64,000 nt of DNA from contig NC_092472.1 in NCBI RefSeq assembly GCF_047495875.1, positions 3,356,349 through 3,420,348 of the forward strand. Direction: 5' to 3'. Of this stretch, positions 20,860-33,876 are shown piece by piece; within the stretch, counting starts at the first letter, position 1; every line of letters starts with the position of its first letter. This stretch comes from Pithys albifrons albifrons (lineage: Eukaryota > Chordata > Aves > Passeriformes > Thamnophilidae). The notes beneath the pieces are model-generated. The model made no database searches. It was given only the letters and a program-made list of their open reading frames with translations, and was not told where the DNA came from. The translations under genes and the position numbers were made by a program.

Positions 20860-21145
20860 TTTGCCTTGTGCTATTTAGCGTTTCCGGGCGCATCTCGATA
20901 CGACGATTCTCAGAACATCCTCTGGAAAGGCTTTAAACCAGGGGGTATTGTAGTGCAACGAGGGCATTTCGGCTGGTCTTTCCGGCGGTGTCAGCCGCGC
21001 AGCATCTGACTGGTGCTCACTGAGCTCTCCCTGCTCCCGCCCAGCCGCAGCAATACCCGCCCAGCGCTGGCCAACACCGCCACTGGGCGACCAGCACAGG
21101 AACTGCACAAGGGCGTCTGCCCCGAGACTCAGCACAGAGCTCCTA
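20860..21145. promoter_or_regulatory. Small GC-rich, CpG-containing island
   Basis: The segment contrasts sharply with its AT-rich surroundings. On the minus strand it includes CGCTGGGCGG (about 21058-21067), one mismatch from the decamer shared by promoters A, B and D. No intact protocadherin exon lies within 3 kb downstream on that strand. It could be a relic promoter or a regulatory island. Function is not shown by sequence. Confidence 0.3.
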
Positions 21146-21499
21146 CCTGGTGTTCTGGCTGTTGCACGGACAAATTCTGAAATGTATTTCCCATCTGAAG
21201 TCTTTGGAGCATAAATGCGCCTTAGTACTTACTGAGACATTTAGTTTGGCATTAATAAACCAGGCAAGCATGAGACCCCTTACACAAGCCTTCTGACGAA
21301 TGTGCTGAACAAAGGCTCAAGCTACAGGCAAACGTAGCAAGCATTGATCATGTGTTGTGCGCTGCATTTCCCAGAAATCAGACATTAAAGGCGTTTTGAA
21401 GCACAGGGTGGTTGTGGAAGGCTGACTTTTGAATACTTTGTATTTCACACTTTGTATTTCTTCTCCTAAAGCATTCTGCAGTTAAGAATCAATTCAGTA

Positions 21500-21606
21500 T
21501 TAATATCAGTATGAACCTCCACTGCCCCTTGGATCAGCTGCAATGGATTTTCAGAGAATGTCTTAAAGATGAGAGTGCAGGTATTGCTCTGTGGACAGAC
21601 CTTCTC
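21500..21606 (-). pseudogene. Protocadherin EC1 pseudogene fragment
   Basis: On the minus strand about 30 codons align without gaps to EC1 of exon D, from EEICPQSDIC to RGEVEV. The relic reads EKVCPQSNTC at its start and keeps the cysteine loop and FENPLQLI-like core. Upstream it is cut off by a CR1 element. Downstream the similarity fades after a DIN motif and a stop appears within about 16 codons. No more of the gene was found on the far side of the CR1. It is a decayed relative of exon D, about 4 kb upstream of it. Confidence 0.8.
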
Positions 21607-21607
21607 T

Positions 21608-23262
21608 TAGAATCATAGAATTGATTGGGTTGGAAAAGACCTCCAAGATCATCGAGTCCAACCCTTGGTCCAACTCTAGTCCATTTACTAGATCATGGCA
21701 CTCAGCGCCACGTCCAATCTGCGTTTAAAAATCTCTAGGGATGGTGAATCCACCCCCTCTCTGGGCAGCCCATTCCAATGCCTGATTACTCTTTCTGGAA
21801 AGAATATTTTTCTGATATCCAACTTAAATTTCCCCTGGCAGAGCTTGAACCCATCGTGCCCCCTTGTCCTATTGCGGAGTGCCTGGGAGAAGAGACCAAC
21901 CCCCACCTGGCCAGAACTTCCCTTCAGGGAGTTCCAGACAGTGCTGAGGTCACCTCTGAGCCTCCCCTTCTCCAGGCTAAACACCCCCAGCTCCCTCAGC
22001 CTCTCCCCACAGCACTTGTGCTCCAGTCCCTTCTCCAGCCTTGTTGCTCTTCTCTGGACTTGCTCCAGCATCTCAATATCCTTTCTGAACTGAGGGGCCC
22101 AGAACTGAACACAACACTCAAGGTGTGGCCTCCCCAAGGCAGAGTCCAGGGGAAGGGTCACTTCCCTGGTCCTGCTGGTCATGCTATTTTTGATACAGGA
22201 CAGGATCCCATTGGCCTTCTTGGCCACCTGGGCACACTGTTGGCTCATGTTGAGCTTCCTGTCAATTAGTACTCCCAAGTCCCTTCCTGTCTGGCTGCTT
22301 TCTCTGTGCCCAGCCTGTAGCACTGCAAGGGGTTGTTGTGGCCAAAGGGCAGGACCTGCACTTGGCCTTATTGAACTTCATCCCACTGGAATCAGCCCAT
22401 CTCTCAAGTCTATCCAGATCCCTCTGCAGAGCCCTCCTGCCTTCCAGCAGATCGACACTCCCTCCCAACTTGGTGTCATCAGCAAATTTGCTGATGATGA
22501 ACTCAATCCCCTCATCTAAATCAACAATAAAGATGTTAAACAGGACTGGACCCAACACAGACCCCTGGGGAACACCACTAGTGACCGGCCACCAGCTGGA
22601 TGCAGCTCCATTCACCAGCACTCTCTAGGCCCGGCCCTCCAGCCAGCTCCTAATCCAGGAGAGGGCACACTTTTCCAGGCCATGGGCTAACAGCTTTTCC
22701 AGGAGTATATTATGGGAGACAGTGTCAAAGTCCTTGCTGAAGTCCAGGTAGACACATCCACAGCCTTCCCCTCATCCACCAGGTGGGTCACCTGATCATA
22801 AAAAGAGTTCAGGTTGGTCAGACAGGGCCTGCCCCTCCTAAACCCCTGCTGGCTGGGTCTAGTCCCTTGTCCACCTGAAGGTGCTGTGTGATTGCACTCA
22901 GGATGAACTGCTCCATAACCCTGCCAGGCACGGAGGTCAGGCTGACAGGCCTGTAGTTGCCAGGGTCCTGCTTGCAGCCCTTTTTGTGGATTGGGGTGAC
23001 ATTCGCCAACCTCCAATCATCTGGGATCTCCCCAGAGAGCCAGGACTGTTGGAGGATGATGGAGAGTGGTTTGGGCAAGCTCTTCTGCCAGCTCCCTCAT
23101 CACCCTGGGATGGATCCTGTCTGGTCCCATAGACTTGTTAGGATCCAGCTGGCTCAGTAAGTCAGTAACTATATCCTCCTGGAATACAGGAGGGCTATTC
23201 AGCTCCCTCTCCCTGTCTACCAGCTCCAGAGGCCAGTTGTCTTGAGGGTCACTCTTGGTCCA
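21608..23262 (-). mobile_element. CR1 LINE, 5'-truncated, with reverse transcriptase remnants
   Basis: The left end carries the inverted CR1 3' terminus (AATCATAGAATTG, GGTTGGAAAAGACC). Moving right on the minus strand the broken frames encode reverse-transcriptase pieces, including IPDDWRLANVTPIHKKG and NYRPVSLTS. Frame changes between about 22262 and 23078 show it is inactive. Its 3' terminus abuts the protocadherin pseudogene fragment. Confidence 0.9.
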
Positions 23263-23504
23263 GTGAATCTTTTACAGTCAGGACCATTTGTTTTAAATGA
23301 GGCAGAAACGTTGCTTCTTCTCATCACAAACAATGGAGAACATATTTCTTCCTAAACAGCAGTACTTCCTTTCTAATAAGGTCAGTTCACGAGGCCATCT
23401 GCTCTAAAATCTCCTGGTATACTTTGCATCTTCAAAGAATAAAAGGAAATTCCCTGCTTCAAAAGTATGAGTTCATATATCTTTAGAGACATTCTGCACT
23501 CTCC

Positions 23505-23712
23505 AGTCTCCAAAGATAATGCTGCAGAGAAGACACCTCCCAGACTGAAAAAGAGCAAGTTCAGATGCCATATTAGAAAGAAATTCTTCCCTGTGAGGGT
23601 GGTAAGGCCCTGGCACATGTTGCCCAGAGAAGCTGTGGCTGCCCCATCCCTGGAAGTGTCCAAGGCCAGGTTGAGCAGGGCTTGGAGCAACTTGGTCTAG
23701 TGGAAGGTGCAG
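23505..23712 (+). mobile_element. CR1 LINE fragment
   Basis: Sense-strand CR1 3' region, recognised by AGAAATTCTTCCCTGTGAGG, GCTGTGGCTGCCCCATCCCT and TTGGTCTAGTGGAAGGTG. Both ends are truncated. Confidence 0.8.
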
Positions 23713-26400
23713 TTATTCCCATCTTCATAAGCTTTGTGCTTAGTGGGATCCAATTTTTCCATCCTCATCTTCACTCCTAGGTCAAATATGCAGAATTTTT
23801 CTACACAAATATCTAGAAGTCATGTTCTTTCTTGTGTCCTGAAGTGTCTCAAATGGCCCACACCAAAATTTTAATTTCTAGCTGTAGCTTGATGTGTTTT
23901 GTGGAGGGAAAGACCATCTTGTGAGATTTCTTGTTCTTCTGTCCAGTTTCTGTGTGACTGTTTCCACAGCTTCATGCAGTGCCTTCTTCAGTTGACTCAG
24001 AGGAGACAGATCCAAGAGGAAAGCCACAGGATGAACAGTCAGGCAGCACAAGGTTGTCAGGTAATTCAAATACATGGGGTGAATAATCTTGGCTTTCCAC
24101 ATGCTTTTCATGAAGCAACAGAGAATAAGGTGATTTTCTCACTGACATTTGGAAAGCTTTGAAAAAGAGACTTCAGGGTTGGAAGTGCTGCACTGGTAAT
24201 TCATGGACAATGTCAAAAATCTTCAGGTTTGTGAAGAAATATTTCTACATTTGGCTACCTGAAGATAGTGTTTAGAAATATTTGAATGTGAAAAATAAAG
24301 CATCATAATGAGAAAGTGAGAACTACCCAGACTGTATCCTGTTCTGGGCAGGGAAATAACGCATTTTGTCTTAAATGGATAGGCCAGGAAGGAAAGGAGG
24401 TGGGGAGTGGTTGGCTTTGGAAAGGCTAATTTTGAAAATCTAGCTAGTCACCTGAGGAGGAAAACAAAGATTCAACTGAGAAGCAGATTTGAAAGTCAAG
24501 GAAGGAAGGGGAGAACAGAAAGGAAGTTAGCAATAGGTAGAAGGGGGAAAGATGCTATGCAAGAGGGATCAGGAGAGGACAGGCATAGAACTGTTTGGTT
24601 GACAAGTCTGACCAAGATGAGTAAGGGCAAACAAATACATGGAGGAACCATCCTGAAGGCAACTTAGTAAGGGTTTGTTGATGTAGGACCTGTAAGAAAA
24701 GAATCACAATGGGCATTAGTGAGGGAAAAGGGGGATCCAAACAGCCAGAGTAAAAAGGATGTGGGGAATTCTGGGGAGAAACAGGAGGGGCAGTTGATGC
24801 AGTTTGAGTCAAACTAGGTGCATGGATCTGAAAGGATCCAAAATGGGCATAAAGAAGGAAGAAACAAACCACTTAGGCAGGAGTAAGAAAGTGTAAATAT
24901 GATCTTTAGGCTTGCACCTGTCCTCCCATTCTCAGTGTTTGGCCTAAGACCTAGATTTCCATCTTTCTTTCTCAGAATGCCTTTACATTACCAGAAGGTA
25001 GCAGGAAACCAAAGAGAACTCTAATATCTCAGTGAGTGCAACAGGATAAAGTGCCCGGAGAAAGCATCAGTGCCCAGCTTTCTGTCTCCTGCTGCCAGGC
25101 TTGGCCCATCTGCAAGCTGAGTTAGTTCCCAGTCCTGTAACCATTGGTTGGCATGGATATATTGAGAGTGGCTCTGGAAACACTTGGCCCAGGGCTACCT
25201 AAAGGGAAGGTCAAAAGAGAAGTGATTTAAGGACAACTTCATGGACAGGATGGCCACTGCCTGAAAGGAAAAGGAAGGTTCTGAATAAAGATTTTCAAAG
25301 GAGACAGAGAGGTCAAGAGAGTTGTCTTGTTTACTCATCACAGGTGAACAGAGATCCACCAGCATGAGGAGATCACCCCCCACTTCATGTCTTCTGGAGA
25401 CACAGTGACCAGTCCAACAGTTGTTAAATGGCCTCACTATTTCTAAACCAAATCCAGTGAAATGGTAAGGGCCCTGTAACCCCAGCATAAGAGAAATCTG
25501 GCCTATGCTTTACTGAAACAGCAGATATGAGCTGTTTTGGAATGATACTTGGGAAAGCAAAGGGGTTTGGTTTGGGGCCCTCTTTAATTTCCTTTGCCCT
25601 CAGCTGCAGGTCACTTTCTCTCATATGATTCTAGCAGGAAATGCAGACCAGGCACCCCCTGGGATCACAGAATGATCTTTCTGTCTCTAACACAACTAAA
25701 CCATTCCCAGAACTACAGGGTGACTAGTGAACTACCTGGGACATTGTTTACATGAAACAGTGATGTTTAGACCCTCAATATACTATGTGCTCTTGTATCT
25801 TGTCTTCTGTTTTATTTACTTTTCAAATACTTCTGTATCTTAATCAAGCTGAGCTGTGAAAAGCCATCTTTCTGTTGGATGATGTTTTGACATGCTTAGT
25901 GCTTCTGACCAACAATATATAGATGCTATGAAAGAAAAGAGACTTAAAGAAAACATCCATTCTATGGGGAGAAATCCAGAGTTTATTCACTGTTTAGGCA
26001 ACACACAGGTACTTACATCAGTATCACATTTTCTAAAGGAGTGGACACAGTAGCAATGGCAAACCGAAAAGCGATTTCAAGATAGATGCAAGCACACATT
26101 TATAATGGAAACATACAAAAACAATGCATTTAGCAGGTACTGCTGAAAGTGCATGACAGTTAATTTACTTTCTCAAGAGTTTATATCTGAGTAGGTGCAG
26201 CAAAACTCTGCTGTGACAATACTTAATAGTGCTGGGTTCCTAAATCTGTGAGAGAAAAATAAGTATTTTTTTATTAAAACCCTTGGATTCCATCATTGAT
26301 GGGGAGGGCTAATAGAAAACAGCCTGTAGACCCAGAGCTCTGTCACATATAAAACTATTATCACTTTTTGCGCTGGGCTTGAGCAGGTAAGACCTGAACA
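23712..26400. other. Gene-free AT-rich stretch
   Basis: No gene, RNA or clear repeat was recognised. Short ORFs are scattered on both strands without domain signals. Confidence 0.35.
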
Positions 26401-26665
26401 CCCTTGGAGTCACTTAAACGAAGTTTTCTGTCCAGCAACAACTCGCCCCCTGCCCTGGCTGTGCCCTGGAAGCGGCAGAGGCAGCGGGGTCGGATCCGGC
26501 TGCTGCAATTCCCACATTTCGCCACCAGAGAGCAGCCGCCACAAAGGAAAAACCGAGCGGCGAATATGCAAGTCACGGAAGGAGAGGCGGGGCTGGACCG
26601 GAACACCCGAGCTGGGCAGGAAACGGGGCTCGGCTGGGGAGGGGACAGCCCCTGGCGAGAGGCAG
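26400..26665. promoter_or_regulatory. GC-rich island with CTCF-like motif (enhancer or insulator candidate)
   Basis: A CpG-containing island in AT-rich DNA. The plus strand at 26522-26533 reads CCACCAGAGAGC, 11 of 12 positions of the CTCF core consensus. It points against the direction of protocadherin transcription. It lies about 35 kb downstream of PCDHA constant exon 3 and 9 kb upstream of exon D. Mammals keep the alpha enhancer HS5-1, with CTCF sites in reverse orientation, in this interval. Homology to HS5-1 is not shown. Confidence 0.35.
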
Positions 26666-26670
26666 GTCCC

Positions 26671-26945
<275 letters not shown>

Positions 26946-29900
26946 TGAGCATCCTTTTCCACGGGATCTGGGTTCTGCTGTGCTCAGTTCGCTGCACCAG
27001 GGAAAGGATCACACAGACCGAGGGAAACCTGCTCAGATCGGGAGAGAGTTTTAGACTCAAAGCTGGAGGCTGGAGTGAAAGGGGAGATAGGAGGTCATTA
27101 GTGAAGCAGTGCGATTGTGAGAGGGGATCCAGCACCCTGGACTGAGCAGGGTGTGAGAGAGGATATAGGTCATGGAGCAGCCATGGGGATCGGTTTATCC
27201 CCTGGGGTCCCCAACTCTGGTTTACTGCCCTTGCCGCTGAACAGAAGTGAAATTGCAGCAGTATCGAGCTGTGTGCTGGTTTCCCCCAGCAGTGGTACCA
27301 CAGGGCAAGTGAGGACAGCATCCAGCTTAAATCCTGGGAATCTGGGATTGTTGTAGGAGATACCAGGGTCTGAATAATCTCTTAACTTGCTTCCCTGTCA
27401 AGCCAGAGTGGCTGTAATGCAGAAAATATTTATACTATTTAAAACACCCTTAAAGAACTGTGTCCAAATCCATCACTACATGCTTGCATTATGTTAATCT
27501 TTACAGAAGACAGACAAAGAGTATAGACACACCTCTTTAGAGAGACAGTTGTCAGGAATATATATATAATATTCCTCATCACACACCTCAATTTAAAGTG
27601 AAATTTACATGTTTGTCCATGCCTGATTTAGTAATTTTAAATACCTTTCAAGAAACAAACATATAATGCACTACTGTAAATCTCCCATTTAGTTTCTTTA
27701 GGTACAAACAAAACAGCTTGTCACCTTTTTTTTTTTCTTTTAAAATTGCTTTGTGCAAAACATTTTTGTGCCTGCACTCTACAGTATTAACTTCCATTAC
27801 AGGTCAGATTATTGTTTCATTTTACTTGGTTTGTACAGTTCTCTGGCAGTTCTTTAGGCAGAGACACTTTAAATGTAAATGGGCAGTGTGTCCTGTACTG
27901 TGTTAGAAGAAAATGAATTTGTATAAATTAAATTATGCAGCTACATAACATCTGCACTGTTGAAACAAATTACATGTATAACAAATGTGTGTCTTACCCA
28001 ACCTCATCAATCATCATGTAAGTAACTAGGACTAGCTGCAGATGATGAGACACTTCTTAAAACACACCTTAACTGGAAATTAAGGACAAATTTCTTAAAA
28101 TGTAATACTCAAAGTCCTGCTCTGTGTCTCCTGCATTTGAAGAAACCCTGAAGAGCTTTAGCACTTTAACTGTGTAGTTCTGTAAATCCACAAAATTCTG
28201 CTTTTGCATATGCAGGTATGTCCTGACTTTACCCAGCAATTCAGTTTTACCTTCAACTGTCCAAATGAGTTCCAGAAGTTTGTGATCCCATGTCTGTCTT
28301 CCAGAGGGATTTGGTTCACTTTGCACATAAAAAACAATCTTTGTGCAGAGCTGATGTAAAATGAAATGCAATGCTGCTCTGCAAAGTCCAGTGTTTTCTT
28401 TCAAAAATCTAATGGAGAAGAATATTGTATATCCTATTCTTCTCTAATACCATCCTATCTAAGTCTTCAAAGTTAAAGTTTGACTCAAAGGGTTCAAACT
28501 CACCTCTGGATATCAGATGATAGGAACTTCAGAGTGAGACTGAAGTGATTCTTTGCCTTGCTCTCAAAACATACATTATACTCATTAGCAGGAGGTAGTT
28601 GAGAACTAAATCAGTATCTCTTTGTTTTCTCATATTTTTCTTTCATTTACCTCATTCTATTTCTTGATATATTAATCAAGATATCTAAAGAAAGAAGTGC
28701 TCAGAAAAAGGCCACTAAACCAGGGACTTTGAGAGAGGTTAAGAATTACTACAGGCTGTCTGAGTGATAAGCATGTTCCTTAAAACTGAACCTTTTAATC
28801 CCAAACCCAAGTTTAAAAGTGTATCCTTTTAAACATATGAAAACCAACAGCTTTGTGCCCAGTATACAAACATCTACCATTCTGAGAGTAAAACTGGGGT
28901 TTTGGATACAGTGACAGGAAGAAATCAATATTCATTACACTGTTGTTCAGTAGATGGAGTATGAGTTGTTTACATAAAAATATAAAACCAGGAGACTCCC
29001 AGCTCTGAAGTCTCTTTGTTTGTTGGCACTTCCCACTAAATGCACATAGAAAGACATCAGAGAAATTATTTGGCAAAAGCTTTAAGATCAGAATAAACCT
29101 GTGCAGTGATTTTTGCCTTGTACAAACCCTTCACCTATTTATGCACTTGCCTCACAAGCAAAACATCAGAAAAATCAAAACAAATGTTGAACTACATAGA
29201 CAATTGAGTTCCAGCCTTGCTAGGAGATAGCAAAAATTTCTTCAAGGCAGTGCTTCCTAAAAGTGAACTGCACAAACCCCCTCAGCTATGATAATACTAT
29301 TTGAATTCACATAACAATCAGGCAATCTGGCTGAGGTTGCCTCTGAGAAGCTGAGACTTTTATCTTGCTCACTCTCCTCCTTGCCCTTATTGGTGGCTCA
29401 AATGCTCACCAGCTTTGGAACAGTGAGACCCAGCTGGCTGAAAACACAGCCTACACAAGAAAATTTCCAATGTGCTCCATTGTGTTGCAAAGGAGAAAAG
29501 CAGTGAGGCCTAGTACCAACAATAAAGTTGTATTAGAACAACAACTATGTGATAAGAATGGGAAACCTATTATTAATTTTCAAACCAACAAAACCAACAT
29601 AAGTAGTCCTGTTTGTAGTTGAGGGGAGGAGTAGAAAGTTCTAAGAAACAAATATATAATCACGAAAATCTATTTATACCAACAGGCTCTGCTCAACAAC
29701 TTCTGACTTACACTGTCTTTGAGAACAGATAATTATTTTAGGAAAAAGATATAAGCTTCTGAAACAAGCTACTGCTTTCTGCTCTTACACAGAAGCCACC
29801 CATCTGTTGTCAACTTAGCAATCTGAAATCTAACTGTAACATTACCACAATGCACATGCTGTGTACAGCATATGAGAGCAGTCAGGATGATGCTGGACAT

Positions 29901-30889
29901 AAATTTTCATCTGAGACACAAGAGCTAATGTGACCCCATCACAGAGGTCAATATCAGTGAGCACAGTCTAGTTAAAGAATCCCTGAATGGAAGATGCATC
30001 ACGTAATGCAACCTTCTGCATGTGTCACTGGATATTTATAAAGCTTCTAAAGCTTTACAGAGAGCTTTGTTCTGTAATAAGATGATGATGATTAAGAGGT
30101 ATAATGAAGTGTTGTCCAGCAGAGAAGAGACACTTAAAAATGCCAGGCAGATAACAAGAATGAGTCCTCAAGAGAAGTACAAAGAAAATGCAGGAGAATG
30201 ATTCCCCTGTGATAACACAGTTCTGACAATCAAAATCCTGAAGCTTCCTCTGGGAATAAACTGTTCTGAACTGACAGCAAATGGTGAAATCAGAAAACCT
30301 TTCTGCCTCCCCTCCGAAAAAACACCAAACTAAAGAAATCCCCAAGCTGGAATAACTATCAATCCACTTGAATATTCTAATTAAAAAGATTTAATATGAA
30401 TGGCCAGATGTATTTCTTTCAAAAGTCAAAGCACTGTTCTAACAAAAGCTTTTCATGCATCATTTGAAGTTTCACATCAAATTAGGGGGAAGGGAGGATG
30501 AGAAGAAATTGTTCCTATTGGACAGACATTTGCACTTGTCTCTGAAATAAAAATGTGTGAGATTACACACAGTTAATATCAAGCTTGGAAAGTGATTCTT
30601 CTGTCAGTCAATGAAGCAGTGAAAGACACAGAGGACATTCATAGGGCTTGCAGGTCCTGGTTTCTTGGCACACGGAAAAAAAATCCTAAGACTATTCTGA
30701 AACTTGAAATTGACATAGCATTGATCTGCATATGCCATAAGAAGAGTAGAAAACAAATGTGTAAGAATTTTTTGAGTGTGCACTTTTCCAGAGAAACTGG
30801 AAACAGCTCTTTTTAAAATTTTTTTAAATGAAGTAGTAATTTTAGGAAATTATTAGGATCCTTTAGGTTCTTAGGACTTAGTTTATCTA

Positions 30890-30890
<1 letters not shown>
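26946..30890. other. Gene-free AT-rich stretch
   Basis: I see no gene or recognisable repeat. ORFs such as 28069-28404 (minus) and 29365-29622 (plus) lack any known motif. Confidence 0.35.

Positions 30891-30984
<94 letters not shown>
30891..30984. repeat. (TTTC)n microsatellite
   Basis: About 23 uninterrupted TTTC units. On the minus strand it generates a spurious Lys/Glu/Arg repeat ORF. Confidence 0.98.
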
Positions 30985-31541
30985 GTTACTTTTGCTATCT
31001 GAATGAGCAGGAAAGCTAAGACAGTGATCAATTATTTTAAAAACTGTTGTAGAAGTATGTCAGTTTAAAAATTATATTTTGGTGGTTGGGCCCAAAATGA
31101 TCATCATTCTTTGGAAAAATATGCATGAAAGTGATAAGATAGCCATGCTGGAAAAGATCACATATTTCACAGCCAAGGCATCCCATCTTGTGGTTCCTTT
31201 CATTCCTGCTCCATCGAATATTTATCTATAATTTTTAATTATTCAGGAGGTGGCTGTGTCACTGCTGCGGACCACCCTGACCTTGCCTCTACTGCTCTTG
31301 TCCTGTCAGTGCCTCAGAGATTTCATGGCTCTTGTCATCTCCATATTCCCTACTCAGAGATCCAGTAACAAATTTACTGTTGCCTGCTCCTGCCTTTCTA
31401 CTGGTTCTTACAAGTTCTCTATTACAAATATTACAGGATTGCATCATCAGAATCAGATTTCTAAAGGAGATCCTGCATAGAAAGCATGACAGAAGGCTCA
31501 GCTGGTGTGGTCCTTACCCCACTTCTGAGAGTGACCACTTC

Positions 31542-31638
31542 CTGGTCTAGAGGAAGATGTCCTTGCCACAGCAGCAGGGTTGGAACTAGATGAGGTTTAA
31601 GGTTCCTTCCAACCCAACTGTTCTGGGATTCTATGATT
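31542..31638 (+). mobile_element. CR1 LINE 3'-end fragment
   Basis: Sense-strand CR1 terminus, with TGTCCTTGCCACAGCAGCAG, GGTTGGAACTAGATG and the final GGGATTCTATGA. About 100 bp remain. Confidence 0.75.
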
Positions 31639-31639
31639 T

Positions 31640-33876
31640 CCAAAGCACAATTATTGGACTTGGACACACTAGTAGACATGTAGCAAACATCACAAGCAAG
31701 GGAAAAGAGGTACTTCCAGCCATCAGAAAGCAGAAGCAAACAAGTCAACACCTCAATTCCTATTGTATCATATCTTACTTACTACTTGGTTTAGATATTC
31801 CTCTCATTGTGTGGCAACAGTTTAAACTCATCACAAGCCTAATGAGGAGAGTGCAGCTTAATGGAAAGCAGATTATGTCAAACAGATTTGATATCTTTCT
31901 CTGACAGGATTACAAATAGGAATGATAATGGAGACTGTATTGCTGATATAATGTAATCAGACTTCTGTTAGACTTCTGGCTTTATGCTTCTAACATTCAG
32001 ATAAAAAAAAAACTCTAAAAACAAGAGCATGATGAAAAATCAGAATGGCACAAACTGAGTCAAATGGAATTTGTTAAGTTGTGGTCTCACTGCAATTATT
32101 GTGGATGCATCAAATAATTACAATTAGACAAATAATGTCCTAAAAATATTATTCTATTATGTACATATAATCTTCTGCAATGGTATAGAGACAATGATAG
32201 TGTAAACATGCATTTGGTCCTGGAAAGTTTTCAGATTATATGAGCGGTGAGATATGATAAGCAAGAAAGCCAATGAGCAGATCACAGGGCTGTGAAATGC
32301 TTGGCATGGCTCACCAAGGCATTTTTTAATACAATAAATCACAATGTTTTTCAGAGACCAGAGGCTCTGGACAGTCTGAAAATTCCTGTAGGCAATCACT
32401 TGAACACCACTGAGAAGGCTGACACAGTAGTGACTGCAGAGGAACAATTAATAGAAAAACGCCTTTCTTTATAACTGTTGTGACTCAGCCTTCATATGTG
32501 CCCTTCAAAACTATTGCTGGATCACAGAGAAACAGTGAGAGCAATAACTGAAAAAAATCCAGTCTCACCACTGAGAACTTACAGGTGTTTTGATCAAACT
32601 CTGATGAACAGAAATGTACTGGATGTCTCTTTTGTACAGCAAGCACATCTGACACATCCCTGTTATGATACAGAAATTTAAATAAATGAAAACAGGGAAT
32701 AAAACACAACTTGTAATGCCAAGAGACCGTGGCCAAGGCATATACTATGTTACCTCTCAGCTGATACCTTCAAGCTAATAAGTGTAGTATTTGCTAAGGA
32801 TAGTTCATAATTGACATGTGTGTGACAATAATTGACATGTTATGTAACTTAATGTCACAAGTCAGTGATCTTGTTATAGGGAGAAGTGCATACAAATATA
32901 CATAGAACAGACTGGATGATCATAAAATTCATTTTGCATTTACGAAATATACCCATTGGTAGCTAATATGCTCCAGGTTAAATACATCTTCTATATTTAG
33001 TCTCTCCACATTTGATTCCCAAACACCACATAACTATTAGGGTTCAAAATAATCTAATCTATTAATTAATGTTCAGATTCCACAGGAAATATATTTTTAA
33101 GGAATAGAATAAATCAAATTCAGTTTTTATTCCACTTTGTGCCCCTAGTAGAGACAGAGAACTGGAGATTTTCTTAGAAGTTACTGAAACTGCAAAGATA
33201 AAACAAAGTTCAGGTTTTATACCTCTGGAAACACACACAAGTCCCTTTCCTTCTGGTCAGGACATATGTGAGCATCAGATGTTGCTTCCTGTGAGTCTAT
33301 TTCCCACACAGTTCTTTCAAATGTCAGACTAATCCCTGTGCCATCCCTCAGGGACTGCACACATGTATTAAGTATAATAAGTGGGTATGGCTTCTTTTTA
33401 TTTTGGAAATACCATTTTTCAACACCAATTCTCTTCTGAAAAGTAGATATAAATGTAGTTGATTGTCTAGTTATATTTGGGTCTGCTTTTTTTTTTCTCC
33501 TTTGAGATCTGTAGAGCCAGCTCTGCTCTGCCAGTTCTGTATCTCAAATATGAACTGAAGTGTTAATGAAGATGCATCTGCCCGGCCAGATGTTGGCCTT
33601 AGCAGTGGTTGTGCCCAGCTCCCTGCCTGTCTGCCACTGCATATTCTGAAATTATGATCTTCGATGAAAGTCAGTGGAATGTGTTACCTACTCCTCCTGT
33701 TGCACCTCCCCATCAGACAGTGCAAACAGTCTGACTTTAAACAGAAATGGTGTTTCCTGGCAGGAGGAAACATATTTTTTGCTTATATTGGGAACATATT
33801 GATCTGTATTCAGTCAGACTGAAAACATTAGATTCTAAATCCTGCATTTACATCCTGGAAGTATCCATCTTATCTT
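31640..33876. other. Gene-free AT-rich stretch
   Basis: No gene or repeat recognised. The upstream part (30985-31540) is equally featureless. Confidence 0.3.

Noticed and set aside
30813..31031. Lys/Glu/Arg repeat ORF
   Set aside because: It is the translation of the (TTTC)n microsatellite.
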